DNA from: Bacteroidales bacterium
GTDB lineage: Bacteria; Bacteroidota; Bacteroidia; Bacteroidales; JAOZTL01
NCBI GenBank assembly: GCA_029942205.1
Contig: JAOZTL010000063.1
Location: 1-10,314 of the forward strand
DNA: 10,314 bases
Reading direction: 5' to 3'
The notes under the pieces: generated by a model
Databases searched by the model: none
What the model saw: the letters and a program-made list of their open reading frames with translations, nothing else
Told to the model about the DNA's origin: nothing
In this document: in pieces, positions 1 to 7,177 of the stretch
Layout of the letters: each line of letters starts with the position of its first letter
Position numbering within the stretch: position 1 is the stretch's first letter
Translations under genes and position numbers: made by a program

Positions 1-76
1 ATAAGCTCAGCACTAAGCTGCCCTGAGAATATGAAAAAAAACATTAGAAATAAGAAAAACATCAGGAAAAATAGGC
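1..76 (+). other. Frameshifted lead-in to the XDH gene (remains of the domain linker)
   Basis: The frame of the 77-2122 gene stays open back to 35 and reads KKTLEIRKTSGKIG. In Se-dependent xanthine dehydrogenases a similar ...SGK(I/V)G... linker joins the [2Fe-2S] part to the Mo part, so homology seems to extend upstream of the GTG at 77. In that frame a TGA blocks at 32-34. Another frame (3-26) reads KLSTKLP then TGA, which could be the tail helix of the [2Fe-2S] portion. A run of eight A at 34-41 lies at the break. With one A fewer, the ATG at 31 would be in frame with the gene. With one A more, the frame of 27-38 (EYEK) would join it. Only about 30 bases of this part are visible, so a split gene, a decayed gene and a sequencing error remain open. 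Confidence 0.4.
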
Positions 77-2122
77 GTGTCGCAACCCAAATACGAGGCT
101 TACGAAACGGCTATCGGCAAACGTAAATTTGTAGATGACTTGTTTCTGGATAATATGCTGTTTGCTGCGCTTAAGTTTAGCGATCACCCAAAAGCAAGAG
201 TTTTGTCTATCGATACGTCCAAAGCTGAACAAGTAAAAGGCGTGCATCGGGTAGTTACTGCCAAAGATATTCCTGGACACAAAAAGGTAGGCTTGATTAT
301 TCGAGACTGGTCGGTGATGATTGCCGAAGGTGAAACGACACATTACATTGGCGACGTGTTGGCTGGTGTAGTTGCCGATTCGGATAAAATAGCAAGAGAA
401 GCCATCAAATTGATTCAGGTCGAGTATGATGTATTAAAGCCAGCAACGGATGTTTTTGAAGCGATTGATGCCAAACGAATTCATCCCGAACGACCAAATA
501 ACTTTGAAACTACACAGTTTATGATCGGAAATGCGGATGAAGAAATAGCGAATGCCGATTTTTCAGCCAAAGGCAGTTTTGAAACGCAACGCATCGAGCA
601 TGCTTTCTTGGAGAAAGAAGCAGCATTGGCACGTCCTGATGCCAGCGGTGGCATCGAGCTATTTAGCCAAAGCCAAGGCGTGTACGAAGATAGACGACAG
701 GTAGCCGAAATATTAAACCTCTCCGAAGATAAAGTACGAGTAACGCTCGTACCTAATGGCGGCGGATTTGGTGGAAAAGAAGACCTTAGCGTACAAGGGC
801 ACACGGCTTTGTATGCCTTTTTGATACAAAAACCTGTGAAACTTACACTGACACGTGAAGAGTCCATTCGATTGCACCCAAAACGGCATCCTGTTTTTAT
901 GGACATGCAACTGGCTGCGAATAAAGACGGAAAACTCATCGCACTCAAACTACGTGCCGTGGGCGATACGGGAGCTTATGCTTCGGTAGGAGCAAAGGTG
1001 ATGGAACGTGTCGCTGGGCATGCATCGGGCGGGTATTTTATTCCTGTCATCGACATCGAAGCCAAAACAGTGTACACCAATAATATCCCTTGTGGTGCGA
1101 TGCGAGGCTTTGGAGCCAATCAAGTGGCTTTTGCGCTGGAGAGTTGCGTGGATGAGATTTGTGAAAAAGCAGGATTTGACCGCTGGCAGTTTCGCTACGA
1201 CAATGCCTTGGTGGATGGATTACGAACCTCTACGGGGCAAGCCGTTACGGGCGTAGGCATTCGTGCTTCGCTGGATGCCGTAAAAGAAGAATTTCAGAAT
1301 GCAAAATACGCAGGAATTGCTTGTGGAATAAAAAATTCGGGAGTAGGCAATGGTATGAAAGATGAATCGAAAGTGAAAATAGAAATAATTGCCGAAAACA
1401 AAATTCGAGTGCATCACGGATGGACAGAAATGGGACAAGGAGTTCACAACATGGCTTTGCAGACCTTATGCGAAGAAACCAACTTTGATCCCGATTGGAT
1501 AGAAGTAGTCGTGGACACCAATGCACAGATAAAAACAGGAATGACCACCTCGTCAAGAGCCACAGCCTTGGTTGGCTTGGCGATTATTCATGCAGCTAAA
1601 AGCCTGAAAGAGGATTTGAAAACAAAAACACGTGCAGACTTAGTCGGGAAAACTTACCTCGGCGAGTTTGTTTGCGACTGGACTAGCAAACCTGGTGATG
1701 GTGTCGAAAATCCAATCATCCATTATTCGTATGGCTATGCCGCACAGGTTTGTATTTTGAATGATGCTGGTGAAGTAACTAAATTTATTGCCGCACATGA
1801 TGCTGGTAAGGTAATGAACCCAATGTTGTTTGAAGGGCAGATAGAAGGCGGAGTGCACATGGGCTTGGGATATGCACTTACAGAGGATTTACCAATGAAA
1901 GATGGCTATTTGTTGAGCGACAGAATGCGTGATTTGAAAATATTACGAGCACACGAAACTCCCGAAATTGTAGTGAAAGCCGTAGAGGTGAAAGATCCAG
2001 TAGGACCTTATGGTGCAAAAGGGATTGGCGAAATTGGATTAGTGCCTACTGCTGGTGCTGTGGCTAATGCGTTATACACCTTCGATAAAATAAGAAGATA
2101 TAAATTACCCCTGAAAAGATAA
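77..2122 (+). CDS. Molybdopterin-binding part of a selenium-dependent xanthine dehydrogenase-like molybdenum hydroxylase
   Basis: This is the large catalytic part of a xanthine oxidase-family molybdenum hydroxylase, which oxidises purines or similar heterocycles with water as oxygen donor. The 681 residues closely resemble, from memory, the Se-dependent XDH family related to E. coli XdhD. The N-terminal part (about 1-135) is the a/b hammerhead domain. The Mo-cofactor domain follows, with GGGFGGKE at 228-235, AMRGFGANQ at 341-349, EMGQG at 451-455 and GPYGAKGIGEIG at 643-654. E652 matches the catalytic glutamate of XDH and Q454 the cofactor-contact glutamine. Family members I know are about 850 residues because a [2Fe-2S] domain precedes; here it is absent. 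The GTG at 77 is only the first possible start in frame, since homology continues upstream (see 1-76). An SsnA-type gene lies further downstream, as in the E. coli xdhD region. The stop codon overlaps a palindromic repeat. Confidence 0.85.
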   Translation: MSQPKYEAYETAIGKRKFVDDLFLDNMLFAALKFSDHPKARVLSIDTSKAEQVKGVHRVVTAKDIPGHKKVGLIIRDWSVMIAEGETTHYIGDVLAGVVADSDKIAREAIKLIQVEYDVLKPATDVFEAIDAKRIHPERPNNFETTQFMIGNADEEIANADFSAKGSFETQRIEHAFLEKEAALARPDASGGIELFSQSQGVYEDRRQVAEILNLSEDKVRVTLVPNGGGFGGKEDLSVQGHTALYAFLIQKPVKLTLTREESIRLHPKRHPVFMDMQLAANKDGKLIALKLRAVGDTGAYASVGAKVMERVAGHASGGYFIPVIDIEAKTVYTNNIPCGAMRGFGANQVAFALESCVDEICEKAGFDRWQFRYDNALVDGLRTSTGQAVTGVGIRASLDAVKEEFQNAKYAGIACGIKNSGVGNGMKDESKVKIEIIAENKIRVHHGWTEMGQGVHNMALQTLCEETNFDPDWIEVVVDTNAQIKTGMTTSSRATALVGLAIIHAAKSLKEDLKTKTRADLVGKTYLGEFVCDWTSKPGDGVENPIIHYSYGYAAQVCILNDAGEVTKFIAAHDAGKVMNPMLFEGQIEGGVHMGLGYALTEDLPMKDGYLLSDRMRDLKILRAHETPEIVVKAVEVKDPVGPYGAKGIGEIGLVPTAGAVANALYTFDKIRRYKLPLKR

Positions 2123-2153
2123 GGTCTGCGACCTCTTTGATGTGCTAACGCAA
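2121..2153 (+). repeat. Left half (L) of the dispersed palindromic element
   Basis: AAGGTCTGCGACCTC followed by TTTGATGTGCTAACGCAAG matches the L consensus seen best at 9385-9420. It starts inside the TAA stop of the XDH gene (2120-2122). Its short GGTC/GACC hairpin followed by T could act as a weak terminator. No right half follows in the 2154-2337 spacer. The next candidate partner is the decayed R at 4063-4093, beyond the AAA-ATPase-like gene. Confidence 0.75.
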
Positions 2154-2158
2154 GATTA

Positions 2159-2186
2159 TTGGTGAGTTGGAGGATGAATAGGTTTG
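2159..2186 (+). promoter_or_regulatory. Candidate Bacteroidota promoter for the AAA-ATPase-like gene
   Basis: TAGGTTTG at 2179-2186 fits the Bacteroidota -7 consensus TAnnTTTG. A TTG at 2159-2161 lies 17 bases upstream, at the short end of the expected -33 spacing. A transcript would start near 2192 and have a leader of about 145 bases containing the 2266-2288 hairpin. The motifs are short, so this is a sequence-only guess. Confidence 0.35.
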
Positions 2187-2265
2187 TTTTATTCTATGAT
2201 TTTTAGATAGAAGATATTAAACAAACAATAAGGTCAAAAAGGAATACCGAGCGTACAAGTGGAAG

Positions 2266-2288
2266 CCTTTCCCTTTTTAGGGGAAAGG
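2266..2288. repeat. Short perfect inverted repeat (hairpin) upstream of the AAA-ATPase-like gene
   Basis: CCTTTCCC at 2266-2273 pairs perfectly with GGGAAAGG at 2281-2288 around a 7-base loop. It is followed by TTTGGATAGGGGTGCGG, a kind of G-rich intergenic sequence I associate with Bacteroidota genomes. It lies 49 bases before the ATG at 2338 and would be in the leader if the 2159-2186 promoter is used. It is not followed by a T-run, so a plain intrinsic terminator is unlikely. Confidence 0.5.
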
Positions 2289-2337
2289 TTTGGATAGGGG
2301 TGCGGTCTTCTTCCTTAAATTTATAGAAAACAAGAAA

Positions 2338-4074
2338 ATGGAGAAACGAAAAGAATTAAATTTAGGCTATTCCGATTTCAAAAACATCATAAGAAACGAC
2401 AATTATTATGTTGATAAAAGCCTATTGATTGAGGAGATTCTTAATATCCAGAAAACCGTTTTGTTGTTACCACGCCCAAGACGTTTTGGTAAAACATTGA
2501 ACTTGTCGATGTTGAACTATTTTTTTGATAAAAAAGAACCTGAGAATATTCGTTTATTTTCAGACTTAAAGATATGGAAGAATCAAGAAATTATAGAAAA
2601 GCACTGTTGTAAATATCCTGTTATTTATTTGAGCTTTAAAGATGCAAAAGCTGAAACTTGGCAGCAATGTTATGAATTGATTATTCCTGAAATAGCAAAT
2701 CAGTATCGACAACACATTTATTTATTGAAAGATGATGTTTTGCATGATTTTGAGAAATTAAAATTCAATAAAATATTAAATGAAACGGCAAGTGAAGCTG
2801 ATTATCAAGGAAGTTTAAAACTCCTGAGTCGATTTCTGCACCGTTACCACCAGAAGGAAGTTGTTATTTTGATTGATGAATACGATACGCCTATCCAAGC
2901 TTCTCATAATAAATTTTATCTCGAAGCAGTTTCGTTTATGCGAACCTTACTGAGTGGCGCATATAAAGACAATACAAGCCTTTATAAAGGCATTATCACT
3001 GGAATACTACGAGTTTCAAAAGAAAGCATTTTTACTGGTTTAAATAATATTAGTGTTTATTCCATATTCGATACACCATTTTCTGATAAATTTGGTTTTA
3101 CAGAAAAAGAGGTGAAACAAATCATACTAGATTTTTATGTAGAAACAGAATATGTAGAAATCAAAAAGTGGTATAATGGCTATCGATTTGGTAAAACAGA
3201 AGATATTTATAATCCGTGGTCAATTCTGAATTATGTATTGACACCAAAGGATGGTTTTAAATTATTTTGGAGCAATACAAGTGCGAATGAATTGATAAAA
3301 AATGAAATAAAAAAGAAAGATGCTAATCGTATCCGTGAAGAAATATTGGAATTGCTACGAGGTAGAACCGTAACCAAAGACCTTGAAGAGAATTTTGTAT
3401 TCACGGATTTCAATAAAAGAAAAAGTCTATTTTGGACGCTTCTTACTTATAGTGGTTATTTGACTAGCAAAAAACAAGTAAGTTTAGGTGAATACGAATT
3501 GATGATTCCTAATTATGAATTAGAAATTGTTTTTAAGAAAACAATTTTAGAATGGTTTGAAACAGAAATAAAAATTGAAAAATATCAGCTAATAGAGGCA
3601 TTAAACCATTTGATTAACAAAGAGGAAAGGGACTCCAAACAAGCATTGGATTTATTTGAAAAAGCGTTTAACCAAATAATCGGAGATACATTTAGTTATT
3701 ACGATACAACTAAAAATCACGAATACGTGTATCATTCGTATGTTCTAGGTTTACTGGCAATAATTGGTGATGATTATTTGATAAAATCAAACAAAGAAAG
3801 TGGCGAAGGAAGGTATGATATTATGTTGATTCCTTACGATAAAACGAAAACAGGAGTAGTTATCGAAATTAAACAGATTGAAAAACAAAGAGAAAAAGAG
3901 AAAAATGAAGACTTTGTTAAACGCATTGATGAAGAAATAGAATTAGCGGTAAATCAAATCGATAGAAATAAATATTATAAAGAGCTTATTGATAATCAGA
4001 TCGAAAAAAATAAAATAATTAAAGTACCAATCATTTTTGCAGGAAAAGAACCGTACATTACAAAGCAATCATAA
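2338..4074 (+). CDS. AAA-ATPase-like protein with C-terminal PD-(D/E)XK nuclease domain
   Basis: The protein has 578 residues from the ATG at 2338; an in-frame TTG at 2290 would add 16 residues but gives a poor N-terminus. The N-terminal half matches the AAA-ATPase-like family. It opens with the typical lead-in (LGYSDFKNIIRN, YVDKSLLI), followed by a Walker A-like PRPRRFGKT at 45-53 and a Walker B VVILIDEYDTPIQ at 175-187. The C-terminus carries a PD-(D/E)XK fold signature: GEGRYD at 489-494 and VVIEIK at 507-512, giving D494...E510-x-K512. The family is abundant and often multi-copy in Bacteroidota. Its role is not established; defence or mobile-DNA functions have been suggested. The gene is visibly more AT-rich than the XDH and SsnA genes on either side and separates two genes expected to be neighbours. 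Its last codons (T-K-Q-S-stop) fall inside a decayed copy of the palindromic repeat. Confidence 0.9.
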   Translation: MEKRKELNLGYSDFKNIIRNDNYYVDKSLLIEEILNIQKTVLLLPRPRRFGKTLNLSMLNYFFDKKEPENIRLFSDLKIWKNQEIIEKHCCKYPVIYLSFKDAKAETWQQCYELIIPEIANQYRQHIYLLKDDVLHDFEKLKFNKILNETASEADYQGSLKLLSRFLHRYHQKEVVILIDEYDTPIQASHNKFYLEAVSFMRTLLSGAYKDNTSLYKGIITGILRVSKESIFTGLNNISVYSIFDTPFSDKFGFTEKEVKQIILDFYVETEYVEIKKWYNGYRFGKTEDIYNPWSILNYVLTPKDGFKLFWSNTSANELIKNEIKKKDANRIREEILELLRGRTVTKDLEENFVFTDFNKRKSLFWTLLTYSGYLTSKKQVSLGEYELMIPNYELEIVFKKTILEWFETEIKIEKYQLIEALNHLINKEERDSKQALDLFEKAFNQIIGDTFSYYDTTKNHEYVYHSYVLGLLAIIGDDYLIKSNKESGEGRYDIMLIPYDKTKTGVVIEIKQIEKQREKEKNEDFVKRIDEEIELAVNQIDRNKYYKELIDNQIEKNKIIKVPIIFAGKEPYITKQS

Positions 4075-4093
4075 AAATAAACCGAAGACTTTA
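4063..4093 (+). repeat. Decayed right half (R) of the dispersed palindromic element
   Basis: AAGCAATCATAAAA followed by ATAAACCGAAGACTTTA aligns, with gaps, to the R sequence before fabI (AAGCAATATTAA then ATAGGTCGAAGACCTTA). CGAAGAC is identical and 4075-4093 matches at about 15 of 19 positions. It ends 6 bases before the SsnA start codon, much as the fabI copy ends 13 bases before that gene. It covers the end of the AAA-ATPase-like reading frame. Confidence 0.5.
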
Positions 4094-4099
4094 GTAAAA

Positions 4100-5368
4100 A
4101 TGGGAATACTATTAAAAAATGCCAATTATATAAACCCCGAAACGTTTGAGTTTACAAAAACAAACGTAGTGGTGGACGCAGGAACGAATGGAGGCATCCG
4201 TTTTGTAGATGATGAGGCTGATTGTCCTAGCCATTATGAAACAATTGATTGTGAAGGAAAATTAGTAACCAAATCATTTGCAGTAGGGCATCATCACGTG
4301 TACTCGGCACTGGCAAAAGGGATGAATGCACCCAAAAAGAATCCGACGAATTTCAATGAAATACTGGAATACATTTGGTGGAATTTAGACAAAGCACTCG
4401 ATAAAGAAATGATAGAAGCGAGTGCATTGGCTACGGCTATGGCATGTGCCAAGGCGGGCTCTACTTTTGCTATCGATCACCATGCGTCGCCCAATGCCAT
4501 CGAGGGATCGTTGGATATTATTGCAAATGCATTTGAACGTGTAGGAGTGGGGCATTTGTTGTGCTACGAAATTACCGACCGTGATGGAATGGAAAAAGCA
4601 GAGCAAGGATTGTCCGAAACAGAGAATTATCTGAAGAACCGTCAAGCACTGGTCGGTTTGCATGCATCGTTTACGGTAGGCGATAAAAGTATGCGGAAAG
4701 CTGCCGACTTGGCAGAGAAATACCAAACGGGCGTGCATATTCATGTGGCAGAAGATGGCTATGACCAAACCCATGCACAAGAAAATTATGGCAAACGAGT
4801 GGTTGAACGTTTGCAGGATTATGGCATGTTGCAATCCAGCAAAACCATTATGGGGCATTGCTTGCATGTGGATGCCAACGAACGACAAATTATTCAAGAT
4901 TCAGCAGCTTGGGTGGTGCAAAATACCGAAAGCAACCTGAACAATCAAGTTGGTTATTTTAATTCAGTACAATTGGCTGCTCGCACCATGCTTGGAACCG
5001 ACGGTATGCATAGCGACATGTTACGGAGTGCACAGGCGGCTTTCTTTGTCGGGCAAGGATTCGACTCGATAGACTTTGGCTCTGGATACGAACGCTTTCG
5101 GAAGGTGCATCAATACTTGGCACAAAATAAGTTTGTGGGTGATGGAGATAACAATTTGGTGGTTTTGGATTATGATACGCCTACCGAGATCAATAGTAAT
5201 AACTTTTTAGGACATTTCGTTTTTGGTTGGCGTGCGGCGCATGTGCAACACGTGATCTCCGATGGAAAACTTATCGTGCGCAATCGAGTAATACAAACAG
5301 TAAACGAACACGAAATACTCGAATTTACAAAAGAACAAGGGCGCAGGCTGTGGCGCAAAATGGACTAA
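4100..5368 (+). CDS. ssnA: SsnA-type metal-dependent amidohydrolase (putative aminohydrolase)
   Basis: The 422 residues match E. coli SsnA (about 440) from the N-terminal LLKNA strand to the C-terminal LWRKMD. SsnA belongs to the amidohydrolase TIM-barrel superfamily, whose members deaminate or hydrolyse purines, pyrimidines and related rings. Its exact substrate is unknown, but the gene sits with xdhD and ygfK in E. coli. Metal-site signatures are present: GHHHVYSAL (H64, H66), GVHIHVAE (H213, H215), GHCLH (H253) and GTDG (D301). The family-typical DHHASP at 126-131 is also present. An in-frame ATG at 4037 would overlap the preceding gene by 38 bases and add an unrelated 21-residue extension. 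The ATG at 4100 starts directly with the conserved region and is preferred. It probably acts with the upstream molybdenum hydroxylase in purine salvage or degradation; this is inferred from gene context. Confidence 0.85.
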   Translation: MGILLKNANYINPETFEFTKTNVVVDAGTNGGIRFVDDEADCPSHYETIDCEGKLVTKSFAVGHHHVYSALAKGMNAPKKNPTNFNEILEYIWWNLDKALDKEMIEASALATAMACAKAGSTFAIDHHASPNAIEGSLDIIANAFERVGVGHLLCYEITDRDGMEKAEQGLSETENYLKNRQALVGLHASFTVGDKSMRKAADLAEKYQTGVHIHVAEDGYDQTHAQENYGKRVVERLQDYGMLQSSKTIMGHCLHVDANERQIIQDSAAWVVQNTESNLNNQVGYFNSVQLAARTMLGTDGMHSDMLRSAQAAFFVGQGFDSIDFGSGYERFRKVHQYLAQNKFVGDGDNNLVVLDYDTPTEINSNNFLGHFVFGWRAAHVQHVISDGKLIVRNRVIQTVNEHEILEFTKEQGRRLWRKMD

Positions 5369-5476
5369 TAGGTCGAAGATTTTATTTAATTGATAATGGA
5401 CAATTGATAATTGTGCTTTCGCTTTTTGTTTATTTATTTTATAAGAGCGTAAGCACATCAAATAGGTCGAAGACCT
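5368..5476. repeat. Palindromic element between ssnA and the HTH gene
   Basis: A degenerate GGTCGAAGATTTT core follows the ssnA stop, and a good R half lies at 5443-5476 (AAGAGCGTAAGCACATC then AAATAGGTCGAAGACCT). Inside, GTGCTTTCGC at 5413-5422 pairs with GCGTAAGCAC at 5447-5456 with one mismatch, so the RNA could fold into a long hairpin. The interior also holds two copies of AATTGATAAT (5388-5397 and 5402-5411, 14 bases apart). The rest of the 270-base spacer up to 5638 is AT-rich and shows only weak promoter-like motifs. Confidence 0.7.
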
Positions 5477-5513
5477 CGTATGTTTGCATAGAAAAAAATA
5501 ACTAATAAAATTT

Positions 5514-5521
5514 TATCTTTG
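5514..5521 (+). promoter_or_regulatory. Candidate -7 box upstream of the HTH gene (distal)
   Basis: TATCTTTG fits the TAnnTTTG consensus of Bacteroidota -7 boxes. The nearest upstream TTTG is at 5483-5486, 27 bases away, which is too far for a standard -33 element. It would give a leader of about 110 bases. Confidence 0.25.
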
Positions 5522-5589
5522 TCAGCTAAAAACAGTAACTTTTTTTTGGTATTCTCATTAAAACCCGTATATTTATTTTTTATAATCAA

Positions 5590-5597
5590 TAACTTTG
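5590..5597 (+). promoter_or_regulatory. Candidate -7 box for the HTH gene
   Basis: TAACTTTG fits TAnnTTTG and lies 41 bases before the ATG at 5639, giving a short leader. I see no TTG at the usual -33 distance. This is the better placed of the two -7 candidates in this spacer. Confidence 0.35.
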
Positions 5598-5638
5598 ATA
5601 AATAGGTAAACCCACCCTAACGAGCAAAACAATACATT

Positions 5639-6145
5639 ATGGATGAATTTTTAAGCGTAAAAGATGCTATTTTATTAGTAAACAAAAGCCACACAACTCT
5701 TTACCGATTGTGTCAAAAGTTTAACGATACGCCTTATATCAAAAAAGAAGATGGCAAATTTTTGATAAATAAAGATTTCTTACTCGCCAAATATCCCATT
5801 ATCGAATCAAAAGACGAGCCTTTTGAGCTTTCGGACACCGAAGGAATTACAGTAGACGATTCGGAAACAAACTACGAAGAAGTATTACAGCAAGAACTGG
5901 AAACAAAAGACGAAACGGATACCAATTACGAAAAGGTTTTGCAGCAAGAAATGACCGAAGCCCAAACAAACGAAAAAGCTACGAATGAAACTTCTGAAGA
6001 AACTGTCGAAGAGGAAATCGAAGAACCAGAAATACTTCCGAGTGCAGACGAATCGATTTTGGAAACGGTTATCGGTGTCGGTTTAGGAACAGTTCTTATC
6101 GTTGCTTTTATTTGGTTTCTGTATGCTAATGGATCGGCAGTTTAA
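5639..6145 (+). CDS. Small tail-anchored helix-turn-helix protein with acidic linker
   Basis: I do not recognise a named family for this 168-residue protein. Residues 1-50 read like an excisionase/MerR-type helix-turn-helix (FLSVKDAILLVNKSHTTLYRL, then PYIKKEDGKFLINKDFLL). Residues 55-140 are a very acidic, low-complexity linker. It contains a duplicated unit: TNYEEVLQQELE at 77-88 and TNYEKVLQQEMT at 95-106, 18 residues apart. Residues 142-162 form one hydrophobic helix (VIGVGLGTVLIVAFIWFLY), leaving only six residues behind it. The protein therefore looks tail-anchored, with the putative DNA- or protein-binding head in the cytoplasm. It is 63 bases upstream of the SLT gene, in the same direction, and the two are probably co-transcribed. 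A membrane-tethered regulator or scaffold is possible, but the function is unknown. The stop is followed by a small AGATT-TTT-AATCT palindrome. Confidence 0.75.
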   Translation: MDEFLSVKDAILLVNKSHTTLYRLCQKFNDTPYIKKEDGKFLINKDFLLAKYPIIESKDEPFELSDTEGITVDDSETNYEEVLQQELETKDETDTNYEKVLQQEMTEAQTNEKATNETSEETVEEEIEEPEILPSADESILETVIGVGLGTVLIVAFIWFLYANGSAV

Positions 6146-6208
6146 GATTTTTAATCTATGGTTTATTTATAAATATAAAGGATTATTGTAGATACAAACC
6201 CAAATTTT

Positions 6209-7177
6209 GTGAATTTTTTCCAAGAAATAACGTATTCCATTCGCTTATTGCTTAATCGAAAAATATCGATTCATACTTTTGTGGCACACGCTAAACTAAA
6301 TTTACAGACTCATCGCTATCGCATGGTGTCTGTCATTTCGCTTATTTTTGTTTCTTTAGCTATTTCGTTCGCTGCGTTTCAATGCCGTTCGCAAGAGCCA
6401 GTGGTAACAGTGAATAACACGCTGCGCAATACAATAAAAACAGACGTACCCCAAAATATGGATTATTCGGAAAGGGTAGACGAACCTTTGTTTTATAATT
6501 TGCACATGCTAGGCAATGTGAACAGAAATGGCGTAACAGGGCAACGTATGTACGGAATGGTTCTACGGAGTTTGCGCTTTCAGAATATTACTCGTAAAAT
6601 AGAACGAAAATACAAATTGCCCGAAAATATTCTATTAGCAATGGTGATGCAAGAATCTGGTGGAGTAGATCTATTACCCAACAGTAGCGATGATGGCGGG
6701 CTTGGACTATGCCACATGCAACCGTACATGGCAAATTTATTCGGATTGCAAACACTCAACAACTGCAAAGAAATGGTAAGCAAAAAGCATGGGAAAGAAT
6801 TACGAGAATTGATTCAGAAAAACAATTACGATCGCAAAAAACTAATTGTATACGATGATCGATTTCACCCGATTTTGAATTTAGATGCCGCCGCTCGAAT
6901 GCTTGCTTATTACATGAACGGAAAACAATACCAAAATACGCCAATCAAAACAGCCATATTTGGCTATGCTGGAAAATATAATTATAATAAATATTACAAA
7001 AATGTCATGTTTTATCGAGATAAACTGAACGATAAAGGTTTCTTGAAAGAGCTCGAAAATGAGTTTAATAAAAAAAATCCAAATCTAATGGTTGATAATA
7101 AACATGGCGATTTTGACGCTTACATCAAAGCACATCAACGACAAAACATCAATTACGGCTTGCGAAAATACAAATAA
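6209..7177 (+). CDS. Membrane-anchored lytic transglycosylase-like (SLT domain) protein
   Basis: The 322 residues carry a Slt/LysM-type lytic transglycosylase fold, which cleaves peptidoglycan between MurNAc and GlcNAc. The probable catalytic glutamate is E149 in MVMQESGG (145-152). GGLGLCHMQP at 163-172, AAARMLAYYM at 227-236 and FGYAGKYNYNKYYKNVM at 251-267 correspond to the usual glycine-rich, helix and YxxG-type motifs. A hydrophobic helix at 39-56 anchors or exports the protein and is followed by a variable linker. The GTG at 6209 gives a basic 38-residue N-terminal tail. An ATG at 6323 (residue 39) would instead start directly at the hydrophobic segment, like a signal peptide. I keep the longer start only because it is open and sits near the upstream gene. 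The C-terminal 50 residues are basic and of unknown role. The TAA stop merges into a palindromic element. Confidence 0.8.
   Translation: MNFFQEITYSIRLLLNRKISIHTFVAHAKLNLQTHRYRMVSVISLIFVSLAISFAAFQCRSQEPVVTVNNTLRNTIKTDVPQNMDYSERVDEPLFYNLHMLGNVNRNGVTGQRMYGMVLRSLRFQNITRKIERKYKLPENILLAMVMQESGGVDLLPNSSDDGGLGLCHMQPYMANLFGLQTLNNCKEMVSKKHGKELRELIQKNNYDRKKLIVYDDRFHPILNLDAAARMLAYYMNGKQYQNTPIKTAIFGYAGKYNYNKYYKNVMFYRDKLNDKGFLKELENEFNKKNPNLMVDNKHGDFDAYIKAHQRQNINYGLRKYK

Noticed and set aside
24..34. TGA codons before the XDH gene as selenocysteine codons
   Set aside because: Selenium in this enzyme family is a labile cofactor, not selenocysteine, and the TGAs lie at a frame break in the linker rather than at a catalytic site.
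481..948. 155-residue open frame on the minus strand inside the XDH gene
   Set aside because: It is antisense to conserved Mo-domain sequence, with a serine/cysteine-rich translation typical of a shadow frame.
2229..2257. TAAGGTC followed by AAAAAGGAATACC as another element half
   Set aside because: Only the first seven bases match the L end. The rest does not align convincingly with L or R.
2290..2337. TTG start at 2290 for the AAA-ATPase-like gene
   Set aside because: The 16 added residues are encoded by the hairpin/G-rich leader. The ATG at 2338 starts at the family's usual N-terminus.
4037..4099. ATG at 4037 as the start of ssnA, overlapping the upstream gene
   Set aside because: The extra 21 residues are lysine/asparagine-rich, derive from the other gene's end and the repeat, and have no counterpart in SsnA.
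4385..4897. 170-residue open frame on the minus strand inside ssnA
   Set aside because: It is antisense to a well-conserved gene, and its translation is rich in Cys, His and Met with no recognisable domain.
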